A DNA stretch of 32,360 bases, from the NCBI GenBank assembly GCA_021817225.1, contig JAKAVR010000021.1, positions 1-32,360 on the forward strand, written 5' to 3'. Below, in pieces: positions 1-7,958 of this stretch (position 1 is its first letter; every line of letters begins with the position of its first letter). Below the pieces are notes generated by a model. It searched no databases and had not been told where the DNA came from. It worked only from the letters and a program-made list of their open reading frames with translations. The translations under genes were made by a program, and so were the position numbers. Source of the DNA: Thermoplasmata archaeon. GTDB taxonomy: Archaea; Thermoplasmatota; Thermoplasmata; Sysuiplasmatales; Sysuiplasmataceae.

Positions 1-202
1 CTAACTCCGGCTTCTGCTCCGTGGACGATACGCGAGCGTAGAGCGCGACCGTGTTCGTCGGGATGGGGACTTCTTGCACGAGAATCGTCCCCGTCGGCAG
101 TTGCTGTGCCGGGACAGGGAGGATTCCAGCATTGAACCAGCGATAGGCGGTGATGTAGCTGATACCTTGTTTCCGTGCCCAGTCAGCGAGTTTCTTAGAT
201 AT
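1..202 (-). CDS. IS607-family serine recombinase TnpA, N-terminal part, runs off left edge
   Basis: The reverse strand reads without a stop from about 220 to the window edge. It begins with a MerR-like helix-turn-helix (KLADWARKQG, then ISYITAYRWF), continues with LPVPAQQLPTGTI, and reaches the serine-recombinase start ALYARVSSTEQKPEL. The first Ser of VSS is the expected nucleophile. This order, a DNA-binding domain before the resolvase domain, is typical of IS607 transposases. No ATG, GTG or TTG lies in frame between the upstream TGA (221-223) and the HTH; only ATA at 200-202 is available. The start is therefore either unusual or lost, and the element may be a remnant. The catalytic domain and any TnpB lie outside the window. 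Confidence 0.8.
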   Translation of the reverse strand, partial: MSKKLADWARKQGISYITAYRWFNAGILPVPAQQLPTGTILVQEVPIPTNTVALYARVSSTEQKPEL

Positions 203-643
203 ACCTGTATATGAAAGCCCTCAATAGTGTTTAAAAGTTGGCGCTGTTGAATAGGCCCAGAGTTGCATAGGGCTATTCCATGGCAGCGAAGAGGGGACGG
301 ACTCAGCTGAACGGTTCCGTCACTTCAGTGGCCACACGCCCCTCACAGTTACTGAATGGGGTGCAGGGTACCTCAAGGCGGAATTCAATAGCAATGAAAT
401 GAGCTACTCCATCCCAATCATAGCCGAAGGAACTGAACTGCATACAATCACCAGTTACCATAGGAGCCCCGTGGGAATGAGGATGCTTGCAGGCGGCGGC
501 GTTGAACTGCTGCTGGAGGGGCACAGATTCATCAAGGGATGGAATTGCGGGTGGATAATTGCGCATCACATTAATCCACAATGCAACGACCACGTTGCTG
601 GTGGGCGGCGCAGTCTTAATCTCTGATGCAGCATTCACCATCG
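203..643. other. Gene-poor stretch beside the IS607 remnant
   Basis: I see no convincing gene here. A 112-codon reverse ORF (303-641) and a 75-codon forward ORF (399-626) overlap each other, match no family I know, and lack a promoter or ribosome binding site at a sensible distance. The stretch probably contains the outer end of the IS607 element and the promoter of the VOC gene. No inverted repeats were seen, and IS607 elements are not expected to have them. Confidence 0.5.
612..621 (+). promoter_or_regulatory. TATA-like box for the VOC gene
   Basis: CTTAATC is centred about 26 bases before the ATG at 644, the spacing expected for a leaderless archaeal transcript. No Shine-Dalgarno lies between them. 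Confidence 0.4.
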
Positions 644-1087
644 ATGTACATAAGCTACTTTGGTATCAGGGTCACGGACCTTGAGCGGTCTATCCGCTTC
701 TACCAGGAAGTCTTTGGGCTCAGAGTTGTCAGGAAAGGGGATTTTTCGGAAAAGGGCGGAGGAAAGTACGCCCTTCTCAGGGACGCAGTCTCTGGACAGA
801 GGATAGAGCTGAACTGGTATGCCGACGGTTCCAGGTATGCTGTGAAGTACGAGCCTGGGGAGGGGCTGGACCATATCGGTGTCAAGGTGGACAGCGTGGC
901 CGAGATGCAGAAGCGGCTTGCAGGGAAGGGGATAGAGATTGTGTCCTTGCCGGAAACTCTATCGACACAGCATCTGAGCAGCACATTCACAATGCACATT
1001 GGCTTTGTGAAGGACCCGGATGGAAACTGGATCGGGCTTTATGACCACGACCGTCCAGTGCAGCCCTATGATCCTGACAGTTACTGA
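644..1087 (+). CDS. VOC/glyoxalase-fold protein
   Basis: This 147-residue protein opens with MYISYFGIRVTDLERSIRFY, the first beta-alpha unit of the vicinal-oxygen-chelate fold, and has the second module at LDHIGVKV and DPDGNWIGLYD. By comparison with glyoxalase I, the Glu of IELNWY and the His of LDHIGV occupy metal-ligand positions. The first ligand position looks like Tyr and the last Glu (WIEL in glyoxalases) is Gly, so lactoylglutathione lyase activity is doubtful. I chose ATG 644 rather than 626 because the fold starts there and a TATA-like box sits 26 bases upstream. Its stop overlaps the convergent end of the ABC operon by seven bases. The family is clear; the substrate is unknown. Confidence 0.75.
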   Translation: MYISYFGIRVTDLERSIRFYQEVFGLRVVRKGDFSEKGGGKYALLRDAVSGQRIELNWYADGSRYAVKYEPGEGLDHIGVKVDSVAEMQKRLAGKGIEIVSLPETLSTQHLSSTFTMHIGFVKDPDGNWIGLYDHDRPVQPYDPDSY

Positions 1088-2067
1088 CCTCTCTTCAGCT
1101 CGTTCTCAAGCGGGTTGAAACATGCGTACCTGCCACTTTCATTCCCTGCCAGTGGCGGGAATTCCGATGCACAACGTTCAACTGCCCTAGTGCAAAGCTG
1201 CATGTATCTGCAGCCTTTTTCGGCCCAGGGATCGTGTTCCCCCGAATCTCCCTTCAGATTTACACCCTTGCTGTTTTCGGCGAACACGCTTGAGAGTGTT
1301 CGTGGCGCGTGGTCCAGCAGCACCTTGCTATATGGATGTCTTGGCGATGATACGAGTGCGGCTGTTTCAGTCTGCTCTATCACCTTTCCTGAATACATTA
1401 CGTAAATGTCCCTGGACGAGTATGCAGCCACCCCCATGTTGTGGGTTACAATTGCGTAGCCCATCTTTCTTGTATCTGCCAGCTTCTTCAGCAGGTTCAG
1501 TATTCCCGCTGCAGCAGAAGCATCCAGCATGCTTGTCGGTTCGTCTGCTATAATAAACTCAGGATCGCTTGCGAGGGCTCTGCCAATGGCAACCCTCTGC
1601 TTCTGGCCGCCGCTGAGCTGATGAGGATATTTCCACAGGACATCCTCCTTCAGCCCGACATATCCAAGCAGCTCCTCCGCCCTTGTTTCCATTTCCATCC
1701 TTGTCATATCGCCTGTGAGGAATTTCAGGGGCATCGTGATGTACTGGAGCATATTGTGCTTTGGGTTCATTGCGCCGTAAGGATCCTGGAATATTATCTG
1801 CACAGACATCCTGAACTCCTTCAGCGTCTTTCTGCCGCTCCTGTGTATGTCCCTGCCTTTGAAGATCACAGATCCGTTCGAAGGTCTCGTGAGTCCTATC
1901 AGGCACCGTACCAGTGTGGTCTTGCCCGCCCCGCTTTCACCTACTACGGCCAGCCTGTCCTCGCGTCCTATCCTGATGCTGACATTATCCAGTGCATTTA
2001 TCCTTCTGTTCCTCGACTCAAATGTGACTGTCGCATTCCTGAGTTCCAGAAGTGCTTCATCTTCCAT
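1081..2067 (-). CDS. dppF: Dipeptide/oligopeptide ABC transporter ATPase, DppF/OppF type
   Basis: This is the second nucleotide-binding subunit of the peptide importer, working on the cytoplasmic face. Walker A is GESGAGKTT (about residues 43-51), followed by the Q-loop (FQDP), the signature LSGGQKQR and Walker B/D-loop (IIADEPTSMLD). A C-terminal oligopeptide-transporter extension ends with several Cys (CRYMQLC, CASEF, ACFNP), a pattern linked to an Fe-S or structural site in this family. It is the last gene of a five-gene operon. An ATG at 2106 is possible, but the ATG at 2067 has a GAGG about 7-8 bases upstream and begins close to the domain (EDEALLELRN), giving an 11-base overlap with the upstream ATPase gene. 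The imported substrate cannot be read from the ATPase. Confidence 0.9.
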   Translation of the reverse strand: MEDEALLELRNATVTFESRNRRINALDNVSIRIGREDRLAVVGESGAGKTTLVRCLIGLTRPSNGSVIFKGRDIHRSGRKTLKEFRMSVQIIFQDPYGAMNPKHNMLQYITMPLKFLTGDMTRMEMETRAEELLGYVGLKEDVLWKYPHQLSGGQKQRVAIGRALASDPEFIIADEPTSMLDASAAAGILNLLKKLADTRKMGYAIVTHNMGVAAYSSRDIYVMYSGKVIEQTETAALVSSPRHPYSKVLLDHAPRTLSSVFAENSKGVNLKGDSGEHDPWAEKGCRYMQLCTRAVERCASEFPPLAGNESGRYACFNPLENELKRGQ

Positions 2068-3013
2068 TTTCTTTCCTCGGGTGGTAACAGAAGGCGACGT
2101 GGCCATTTTTCAGGTCCACCTGTGGTGGCTCGCTGTCGAAACATTCCTGAGTTGCGAATGGGCATCTGTCACTGAACCTGCAGTTCGTTGGCAGGTTTAT
2201 GGGGACGGGTGGATAGCCCTTGATGGATTCCACAGTTGAGTTCATGCTTTCTATCGTGATGTTTGAATCAATCAGTGCGCTTGTGTAAGGGTGGGCAGGA
2301 GATGCCAGGACGTCCCTGGTGCTGCCCATTTCAACAATCTTGCCGAGATACATTATTGCTATAGTGTCGCACATTTTTGCAAGTACGGAAAGGTCGTGTG
2401 AAATGAACAGGACGGTCGAAGAGCCGCCGCTGACAATGTCCTTCAGCAGATCAAGTATCCTCTCCTGAGATACAACATCCAGCGCTGTTGTCGGCTCATC
2501 TGCAATAATTAGCTTTGGTTGTAGCGCTATGGCCATCGCAATTACAATCCTCTGCTTCTGGCCGCCGCTCAGTTGGTGCGGGTACTTGTGTATGCTGTCT
2601 GGCGGCAGGCGGACCCGGCGGATAAGCTCGGCAGACATTTTGAGAGCTTCCAGCCTCGTCTTCTTTGTGTGGTCCATAATAGAGTCTGCTATCTGGCTGC
2701 CCACCATTTTCACGGGATTCAGGCTGTTCATGGCGCCCTGGAATATCATCGACACTTCCTTCCACCTGAATCTCCGTAACTCTTCATCAGAGAGGGAGAG
2801 CAGGTTTCTTCCTGCAAATTCTATGTCTCCCTCGACCACTCCTGGTGGCCTTATCATCCTGAGCAGCGTCAGCCCCGTAGTCGTCTTTCCGCATCCCGAC
2901 TCACCTGCAAGACCGAGCACCTTCCCCTGATCGATGCTCAGTGAAATGCCATCTACCGCGGTCACTTCACCTTTCAGGGAGGGAAATTTGACGCTGAGGT
3001 TGCTTATCTCCAC
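2057..3013 (-). CDS. dppD: Dipeptide/oligopeptide ABC transporter ATPase, DppD/OppD type
   Basis: This is the first ATPase subunit of the importer, 318 residues. Walker A is GESGCGKTT (residues 38-46), the signature is LSGGQKQR (near residue 150) and Walker B runs IIADEPTTALD. The C-terminal oligo_HPY region holds the characteristic cysteine set (CRFSDRCPF, ECFDSEPP, AFCYHP), which binds an iron-sulfur cluster in some OppD proteins. The start is GTG at 3011-3013, ten bases after the permease stop. Both ATPases keep all catalytic motifs, so the importer appears functional. It would pair with the DppF-type subunit as a heterodimer. Confidence 0.92.
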   Translation of the reverse strand: MEISNLSVKFPSLKGEVTAVDGISLSIDQGKVLGLAGESGCGKTTTGLTLLRMIRPPGVVEGDIEFAGRNLLSLSDEELRRFRWKEVSMIFQGAMNSLNPVKMVGSQIADSIMDHTKKTRLEALKMSAELIRRVRLPPDSIHKYPHQLSGGQKQRIVIAMAIALQPKLIIADEPTTALDVVSQERILDLLKDIVSGGSSTVLFISHDLSVLAKMCDTIAIMYLGKIVEMGSTRDVLASPAHPYTSALIDSNITIESMNSTVESIKGYPPVPINLPTNCRFSDRCPFATQECFDSEPPQVDLKNGHVAFCYHPRKENGR

Positions 3014-3023
3014 TAACAGAAAA

Positions 3024-3902
3024 TCATCTCCCCACCGCAGAATACCTGGGATCCGTTATGTCGTCTATCGCCCGTGCTATCAGTGTGATCGCGATTCCAG
3101 TGAGCGCAATGAAAATGCCGGGAGCGAGTATCCAGGCTATTCCTCCATGGAAGACAGCTCCTTCGTTCTGCGCATTGTAGAGAACAGTTCCCCAACTGTA
3201 ATTCTTTGTTGACGCAAGTCCGAGGAATGCAAGCGACGCATCCGCTATGACTCCGTATATCACCGCGAGAATTCCGTTCGCTATAATGAGTGAAATCACG
3301 TTTGGAAAGATCATGCTTCCAAGTATGTACCATTTCGGCGCACCGCTTACGACTGCAGATTCAACAAACTCTCTCTCCCTCAGCGTGAGTGTCTGCGACC
3401 TGATCATTCTTGCCATTGGCGGCCACCCGAATACAATTATGACAATAAGCACCGACTCTAATCCTGGTCCAAGTATCACCGCGACGAAAATCATGAATGC
3501 GATGGATGGGATGACAAGGAGGACATCTACTATGCGCATAAGCGCCTCATCCACATAGGAGCCAAAGTAACCAGATATAATTCCGACTGTGGTTCCAAGG
3601 ATTGTGATGCCTGCAGCCGAAACAAAACCGATTTCAAGAGAAAGAGCGGTGCCGTGTATCATCTGGCTGAATATATCCCTGCCAAGCCCGTCTGTACCGA
3701 ACGGGTGCGAGTAGCTGGGTGGAAGGTAAGGCTCTGCAACGAGCGCTGTGGGTGCATATGGCGAGAGGAACGAGGCAAGGAGGGCGATCACCACAAGCGA
3801 AAGCAGGATCACCAGCCCGGCAATTGCTGCTTTATTGGACAGGAGTTTCTTCAGGAAGGTATCCTCTCCCGAAGCGCTTACCATGAGTCTCTTCACGTTC
3901 AT
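3024..3902 (-). CDS. dppC: Peptide ABC transporter permease, DppC/OppC type
   Basis: A 292-residue membrane permease with an N-terminal helix (IAGLVILLSLVVIALLASF), the OppC-type periplasmic segment (YSHPFGTDGLGRDIFSQMI), and the binding-protein-dependent transport domain with several more helices. The EAA-like loop that contacts the ATPases is near ESAVVSGAPKWYILG. Its ATG overlaps the stop of the DppB gene by four bases (ATGA), a sign of translational coupling. It forms the transmembrane pore with the DppB subunit. Length and domain order are normal for the family. Confidence 0.92.
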   Translation of the reverse strand: MNVKRLMVSASGEDTFLKKLLSNKAAIAGLVILLSLVVIALLASFLSPYAPTALVAEPYLPPSYSHPFGTDGLGRDIFSQMIHGTALSLEIGFVSAAGITILGTTVGIISGYFGSYVDEALMRIVDVLLVIPSIAFMIFVAVILGPGLESVLIVIIVFGWPPMARMIRSQTLTLREREFVESAVVSGAPKWYILGSMIFPNVISLIIANGILAVIYGVIADASLAFLGLASTKNYSWGTVLYNAQNEGAVFHGGIAWILAPGIFIALTGIAITLIARAIDDITDPRYSAVGR

Positions 3903-4897
3903 GTGTATCTAATCCTCGGGTCCACAAGAGAATAGATCAAGTCCGCGAAATAATTGGCAAGAATCACGGTGATTGCCAGTATGTAGAAGATGCCCTCGAT
4001 CACTGGGTAGTCATGACCGAGAATGGCGTTGAAGAGCAATGTGCCAATCCCGGGATAGCCAAAAACTATCTCGACAAGCAATGCGCCACCGACAACATAG
4101 CCGAAGTTCACCGCTATGATGCTTATCACAGGGAGTATTCCGTTTCTGAGCGCGTAGGAAATCAGGATTCTCTGCTTTTTCAGTCCCTTTGACTCTGCAA
4201 CATTCATGAAGTCTTCCCTGACGAGATCCGCCACGTTGTTCCTCATTATGATGGCGTAAACAGGTGCTGTCGAAACGACTAGGGTAATCATGGGGAGCAT
4301 GCTGTGATAGGCGACATCCAGAGTCCACTCCGGCGAGAAGGCTGGACTTGTGTCAAGTATCGAGTATGCCCCGGCAACCGGAAATATCCTGAACACAACC
4401 GCAAAAAGAATCTGGAAGAGTATCGCCACCCAGAAATAGGGCAGAGCTCTGAGCGTCATAGAGCTGTAAGTGATAGTCCTGTCGAGCATGCTGCCTCTCC
4501 TGTAGCCTGCATACAGTCCGACAAATGTACCCACAAGGGCAGAGACGGCTACCGAAGAGCCGACCAGGAAGAGTGTCCATGGAAGTGCCGTCGCTATGAG
4601 CTGGTATGTGGATGTAGGATAGTACTCGTACGAGTAGCCAAGATTGGGAGGGAAAGTCAGCAGGACATTTTTCAGATACAGCGCGAATTGCACATAGACA
4701 GGCTGATTCAGCCCAAACTGGATTATCAGCTGCTTCGTCACCGAAGGTGGAAACTGCTGCGATGCCGCCAGTATATCAACAGGATTGACGGCAACAAGGC
4801 GCGGGATGATAAATATCATCACCAGCGCTATGAAAAAGGTTAGGACGGCGTAGATTGAACGCCGTATCAGGTATTTGCCGGATATTCTCAAACACAA
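3899..4897 (-). CDS. dppB: Peptide ABC transporter permease, DppB/OppB type
   Basis: A 332-residue permease with the OppB N-terminal helix (YLIRRSIYAVLTFFIALVMIF), an extracellular segment carrying FGLNQPVYVQF, and a C-terminal transport domain ending near LADLIYSLVDPRIRYT, typical of DppB. The EAA-like loop is around FMNVAESKGLKKQRIL. The start is TTG immediately after the solute-binding protein stop; a second TTG two codons later is equally placed relative to an AAAGG upstream, so the true start is uncertain by two residues. It partners with DppC. Confidence 0.9.
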   Translation of the reverse strand: MCLRISGKYLIRRSIYAVLTFFIALVMIFIIPRLVAVNPVDILAASQQFPPSVTKQLIIQFGLNQPVYVQFALYLKNVLLTFPPNLGYSYEYYPTSTYQLIATALPWTLFLVGSSVAVSALVGTFVGLYAGYRRGSMLDRTITYSSMTLRALPYFWVAILFQILFAVVFRIFPVAGAYSILDTSPAFSPEWTLDVAYHSMLPMITLVVSTAPVYAIIMRNNVADLVREDFMNVAESKGLKKQRILISYALRNGILPVISIIAVNFGYVVGGALLVEIVFGYPGIGTLLFNAILGHDYPVIEGIFYILAITVILANYFADLIYSLVDPRIRYT

Positions 4898-6664
4898 CTA
4901 CCTTTGTCTTCTTCTCATTAGTGCCACGGCTGCCACGGCAACGACTGCAGCGACCACTATTCCAACACCGATATATACATAAGTGTAGTCGGGCGCTGCT
5001 GATGTCGCCCCTCCTGAAAGGCTAGTCAGCAAAGTGGCCTGAGGGAACTGGTAGCCCTGAGTTGCCGGACTCCACCCCTGGATGCTTGCATTTGAGTACG
5101 CCCAAATGGAATTGCCATAGTAGAGTGTTATAAGCGGAACCTGAGTCGCAAGTATGTTCTGTGCGTCGGCATAGAGCTGGTACTGGGCGCTGAAGGTGCC
5201 GACCTGTCTTGCCTGTTGCAGGTCGTTCCAGAGAGTACTGTTCGTCCACCTTGTCCATCCGTGGTAGTTGAGTTCTTGCTGACCGATTGGTGTAGTTGTG
5301 TTCAGTGCAAAGACACCAAGCACAAAGTCAGGTATCGGCGGTCTGCTTGTAGTCAACAGTACCATGTCGAAGGTGCCATATTCCAGCGCGGAGACGAGGC
5401 TCCCAATGGTTACAACCGACTCGGATGCATCGATGCCAGCAGACTGGAGGTTCTGGACCATGACCGAAACCACATTGCTGTTGGCCCCTCCGGTGTCGAG
5501 GATCTTTGGCGTCCAAGCAGTGCCATTCGGGAATGTCAGGAAACCGTTGGTTCCGTTCTTGAAGCCAAGGCCGAGGAGCATCTGTCTTGCATGAGCCGGA
5601 TCGAATGTGTAGTTGGGCAGGTTGTTGGGTATCCACTGGGTAAGTGAATTCGGCAACTGTCCCTGGCTGCCTGGTGTCCCATATCCGTTCAATCCGAGCT
5701 GGACAATCTGCGTCCTGTTAATGGCATAGGCAATTGCCTGCCTTACCTGGGTAATGTTGTACGGATAAAGCATGTCATCAAACATGAGCAGCCCGGCGGG
5801 GTCAAAGTAGGTGCCGAATATGGCGTTCCCGGGCGAGAAGGCTAGATGCATGTGGCTGACGCCGGTCAATGCTGATATCTGGTTTGTTGCAGGCTGTGCA
5901 AGGGCAAGACTGCCAGTCTGGAGCAGCGAGGCTATGTTTGAGGTCGATGAGAGTATCTGCACGGCTATTCCACCGATCTTGGGGGCGGGGCCGTAGTAAT
6001 ACGGGTTGGGTTTGTAATTTATGACCGAACTGCCGGGCACCCAGTTGGTCACAACAAACGGACCGTCACCGACCGGGTTGCCTGCGTTCGAAAAGTTTGT
6101 CATGTTGCTGACATGAGACCAAATGTGCGCAGGAACAATCACCTTTCCAAGACCGGCATATTCCAAGAAGGGCGAGAACGAGTGGTAGAGTGTGAACTGC
6201 ACTTCAGTGTTGTTCACGCTCGCGCTTACATTCTTAATGAGTGGCCCAACAATGAATCCGTTGAAAGAGTCAAGCAGAGCGTTGTGAATGAAGGCGTTGA
6301 AGGTGAAAACCACGTCATTTGCTGTTAGCGGCTGGCCATCAGACCACTTCAGGTTCTGTCTCAGCGTGAATGTGAACACTGATGCATTTGAATTGACGGT
6401 CCAGCTCTGGGCGAGCTGAGGGACAACAGTGCCGTTAGGATCCTGTGACAGAAGCGAAAGGTACATTACACCGAGCAGTTGGCTGTTTGCGGTCGCCGAC
6501 TGGCCCCCTGGATAGAATGGATTGAGAGTTTCTATGGGACCCGGATTCACTATCCCGACGGTGAGTGTTTGTGCAGTGGCGGCTCTTGTATTTCCGACTG
6601 CAACCGTGAGACCGCTGACAATAAACAGTGCCACTAACGCGGCGGCTAACAACTTGGCCTTCAT
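4898..6664 (-). CDS. dppA: Peptide-binding protein, SBP family 5 (DppA/OppA type), membrane anchored
   Basis: This 588-residue protein is the extracellular substrate receptor of the importer and the first gene of its operon. It starts with a signal peptide (KLLAAALVALFIVSGLTVAV) without a lipobox Cys. The family-5 body follows, with LTANDVVFTFNAF and GDGPFVVTNW as recognisable segments. It ends with a transmembrane helix (YVYIGVGIVVAAVVAVAAVA) and an MRRRQR tail, an arrangement common in archaeal binding proteins that stay anchored to the membrane. Many N-x-S/T sequons suggest glycosylation. The location beside murQ, anmK, nagA and amidase-like genes suggests muropeptides or murein-derived peptides as ligands, but family 5 also binds ordinary peptides, nickel and oligosaccharides. 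Substrate is inference. Confidence 0.92.
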   Translation of the reverse strand: MKAKLLAAALVALFIVSGLTVAVGNTRAATAQTLTVGIVNPGPIETLNPFYPGGQSATANSQLLGVMYLSLLSQDPNGTVVPQLAQSWTVNSNASVFTFTLRQNLKWSDGQPLTANDVVFTFNAFIHNALLDSFNGFIVGPLIKNVSASVNNTEVQFTLYHSFSPFLEYAGLGKVIVPAHIWSHVSNMTNFSNAGNPVGDGPFVVTNWVPGSSVINYKPNPYYYGPAPKIGGIAVQILSSTSNIASLLQTGSLALAQPATNQISALTGVSHMHLAFSPGNAIFGTYFDPAGLLMFDDMLYPYNITQVRQAIAYAINRTQIVQLGLNGYGTPGSQGQLPNSLTQWIPNNLPNYTFDPAHARQMLLGLGFKNGTNGFLTFPNGTAWTPKILDTGGANSNVVSVMVQNLQSAGIDASESVVTIGSLVSALEYGTFDMVLLTTSRPPIPDFVLGVFALNTTTPIGQQELNYHGWTRWTNSTLWNDLQQARQVGTFSAQYQLYADAQNILATQVPLITLYYGNSIWAYSNASIQGWSPATQGYQFPQATLLTSLSGGATSAAPDYTYVYIGVGIVVAAVVAVAAVALMRRRQR

Positions 6665-6685
6665 GCCTGCGATAAATTCCCTAGG

Positions 6686-6700
6686 CTATTAAGATATTTC
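6686..6700 (-). promoter_or_regulatory. TATA box of the dpp operon
   Basis: On the reverse strand GAAATATCTTAATAG is centred about 29 bases before the ATG at 6664. There is no ribosome binding site, so the first gene is probably read from a leaderless or near-leaderless transcript. Confidence 0.55.
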
Positions 6701-6878
6701 GTTGAATTGTCCATTTTGAAAACTAATAGCTTGCGTTTATCGCAACATTAAGAAAGAGCAACACTCGAAAGTCAAAAGCACGGAAATTTGCTTTATGACG
6801 CTGTTATGGCGTCCAAACACCTTCAGGGTGACTTAGTTGTTCGGCACGTTTCAATGGCGATAGACTCATCGGAGCAGA

Positions 6879-7937
6879 TCAGCCATGCATAGAGATCCGC
6901 TTTGCCTCTTCCAGGGCTTGCGTGTGGAACGCCACTCTTGTGCGCTGCATTTCCTTGAGGTCCCCGTTCACCTGGTCTCTGTTTGTCAGAAGCACTGAAA
7001 CGGACTTCCATTTTGTGTCGATGAATATCGACGTTCCTGTGTGGCCTGTATGGCCAAAGAGCTTCCGGACTCCAGGGACAGCAGAGGTTATCGCTCCAGG
7101 TGAGATCATTAGGCCGAGCCCGTATCTCTGACTGTCAAGAACCGTGGAAACTGGCGTGGTCATTCTTCTCAGCGAACTTGCGGTGAGCAGCCTGCCTTTT
7201 TCCTCGAGCAAGTCTCCCAGCAGTATGTGGCCGATCTTGATGAGATCCGATGAAGTCGAGAATAGACCAGCATGACCGCTTACACCTTCCATCTTCGCTG
7301 TCACCTCGTTGTGTGGCTCGCCTCTGAGCTCTCTTCTCCTTATGCTCGAATAGCCCGTGGGTGCGCACTTGCTGGCAGGCAGCGGAGAGTAGACAGGCAA
7401 TGTAGTCCTGGTCCGTGAGAGTATCATGTTTCTCATAAGCCAGTCCTGGTTCCTGCCAGAAATCTCCTCCAGTATTTCGCCCAGAAGCATATACCCGAGA
7501 TCACTGTAGACTCCTCTTCCGGCTCCCGACCTTTCACTCCTGTTCAAAACACCGAACACATTATCCCTTGAACTGCATCTCTTCATCGAATTTCTAAGAG
7601 GTGCAAGGCCCGAAATGTGTGAAAGAAGTTCATGCACGGTCACTCCGGCAATTTGCTCGCCGGCCTTTCTTCCAAGCACCTCGACTGCTTTGGTTGTAAG
7701 CTTGAGTTCTCCTCTTTCAATGAACTGCATGGCGAGGATGGCAGTGAATATCTTGGTAATAGATGCAAGATCATACAGCGTCTCCGTTCCGGCCCTGCCC
7801 CCGCCATCAGGACCGAGGGATCCCGCCGCCCCGCTGGCCAACGTCTTTCCGTCAACTGAGAGGGCATACGACGCGCACCCGTAAATCCTCCTTACCCCGG
7901 AAAGCACTGTCTGCCCAAGTCTGGTGATATCTTTCAC
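6879..7937 (-). CDS. Serine beta-lactamase-fold hydrolase, AmiE/YbbE-like paralogue 1
   Basis: A 352-residue member of the PF00144 (class C beta-lactamase/esterase/DD-peptidase) fold. The SxxK motif is SITK (59-62, nucleophile S59), the second motif is YSD (144-146), and the third is in GHTGHTG (295-301). It also has GVSGHAGLFST (219-229), shared with the amidase/esterase group to which Bacillus subtilis AmiE (YbbE) belongs; AmiE removes the peptide from MurNAc during muropeptide rescue. There is no signal peptide, so it likely acts in the cytoplasm. The start is GTG, 21 bases after the PHP-hydrolase stop, so the two are probably co-transcribed. It diverges from paralogue 2: the HDENA motif reads HNEVT here. 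It could instead be an esterase; amidase activity is inferred from context. Confidence 0.8.
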   Translation of the reverse strand: MKDITRLGQTVLSGVRRIYGCASYALSVDGKTLASGAAGSLGPDGGGRAGTETLYDLASITKIFTAILAMQFIERGELKLTTKAVEVLGRKAGEQIAGVTVHELLSHISGLAPLRNSMKRCSSRDNVFGVLNRSERSGAGRGVYSDLGYMLLGEILEEISGRNQDWLMRNMILSRTRTTLPVYSPLPASKCAPTGYSSIRRRELRGEPHNEVTAKMEGVSGHAGLFSTSSDLIKIGHILLGDLLEEKGRLLTASSLRRMTTPVSTVLDSQRYGLGLMISPGAITSAVPGVRKLFGHTGHTGTSIFIDTKWKSVSVLLTNRDQVNGDLKEMQRTRVAFHTQALEEAKRISMHG

Positions 7938-7958
7938 TTTCCTCAGTCGCCTGGAGTT

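Noticed and set aside
399-626. 75-codon forward ORF whose stop touches an ATG at 626 (TGATG)
   Set aside because: The overlap looks like coupling, but the VOC fold and TATA spacing support ATG 644, and the ORF has no recognisable protein pattern.
303-641. 112-codon reverse ORF beside the IS607 remnant
   Set aside because: No family pattern, no promoter at a sensible distance, and it overlaps both another ORF and the VOC promoter.
1441-2175. 244-codon forward ORF antisense to dppF and the end of dppD
   Set aside because: It is the shadow of two conserved ATPase genes; its residues show no fold or motif of their own.
6797-6813. GACGC/GCGTC hairpin between the amidase-like gene and dppA
   Set aside because: The five-base stem is not followed by a T tract on either strand, so I cannot call it a terminator.
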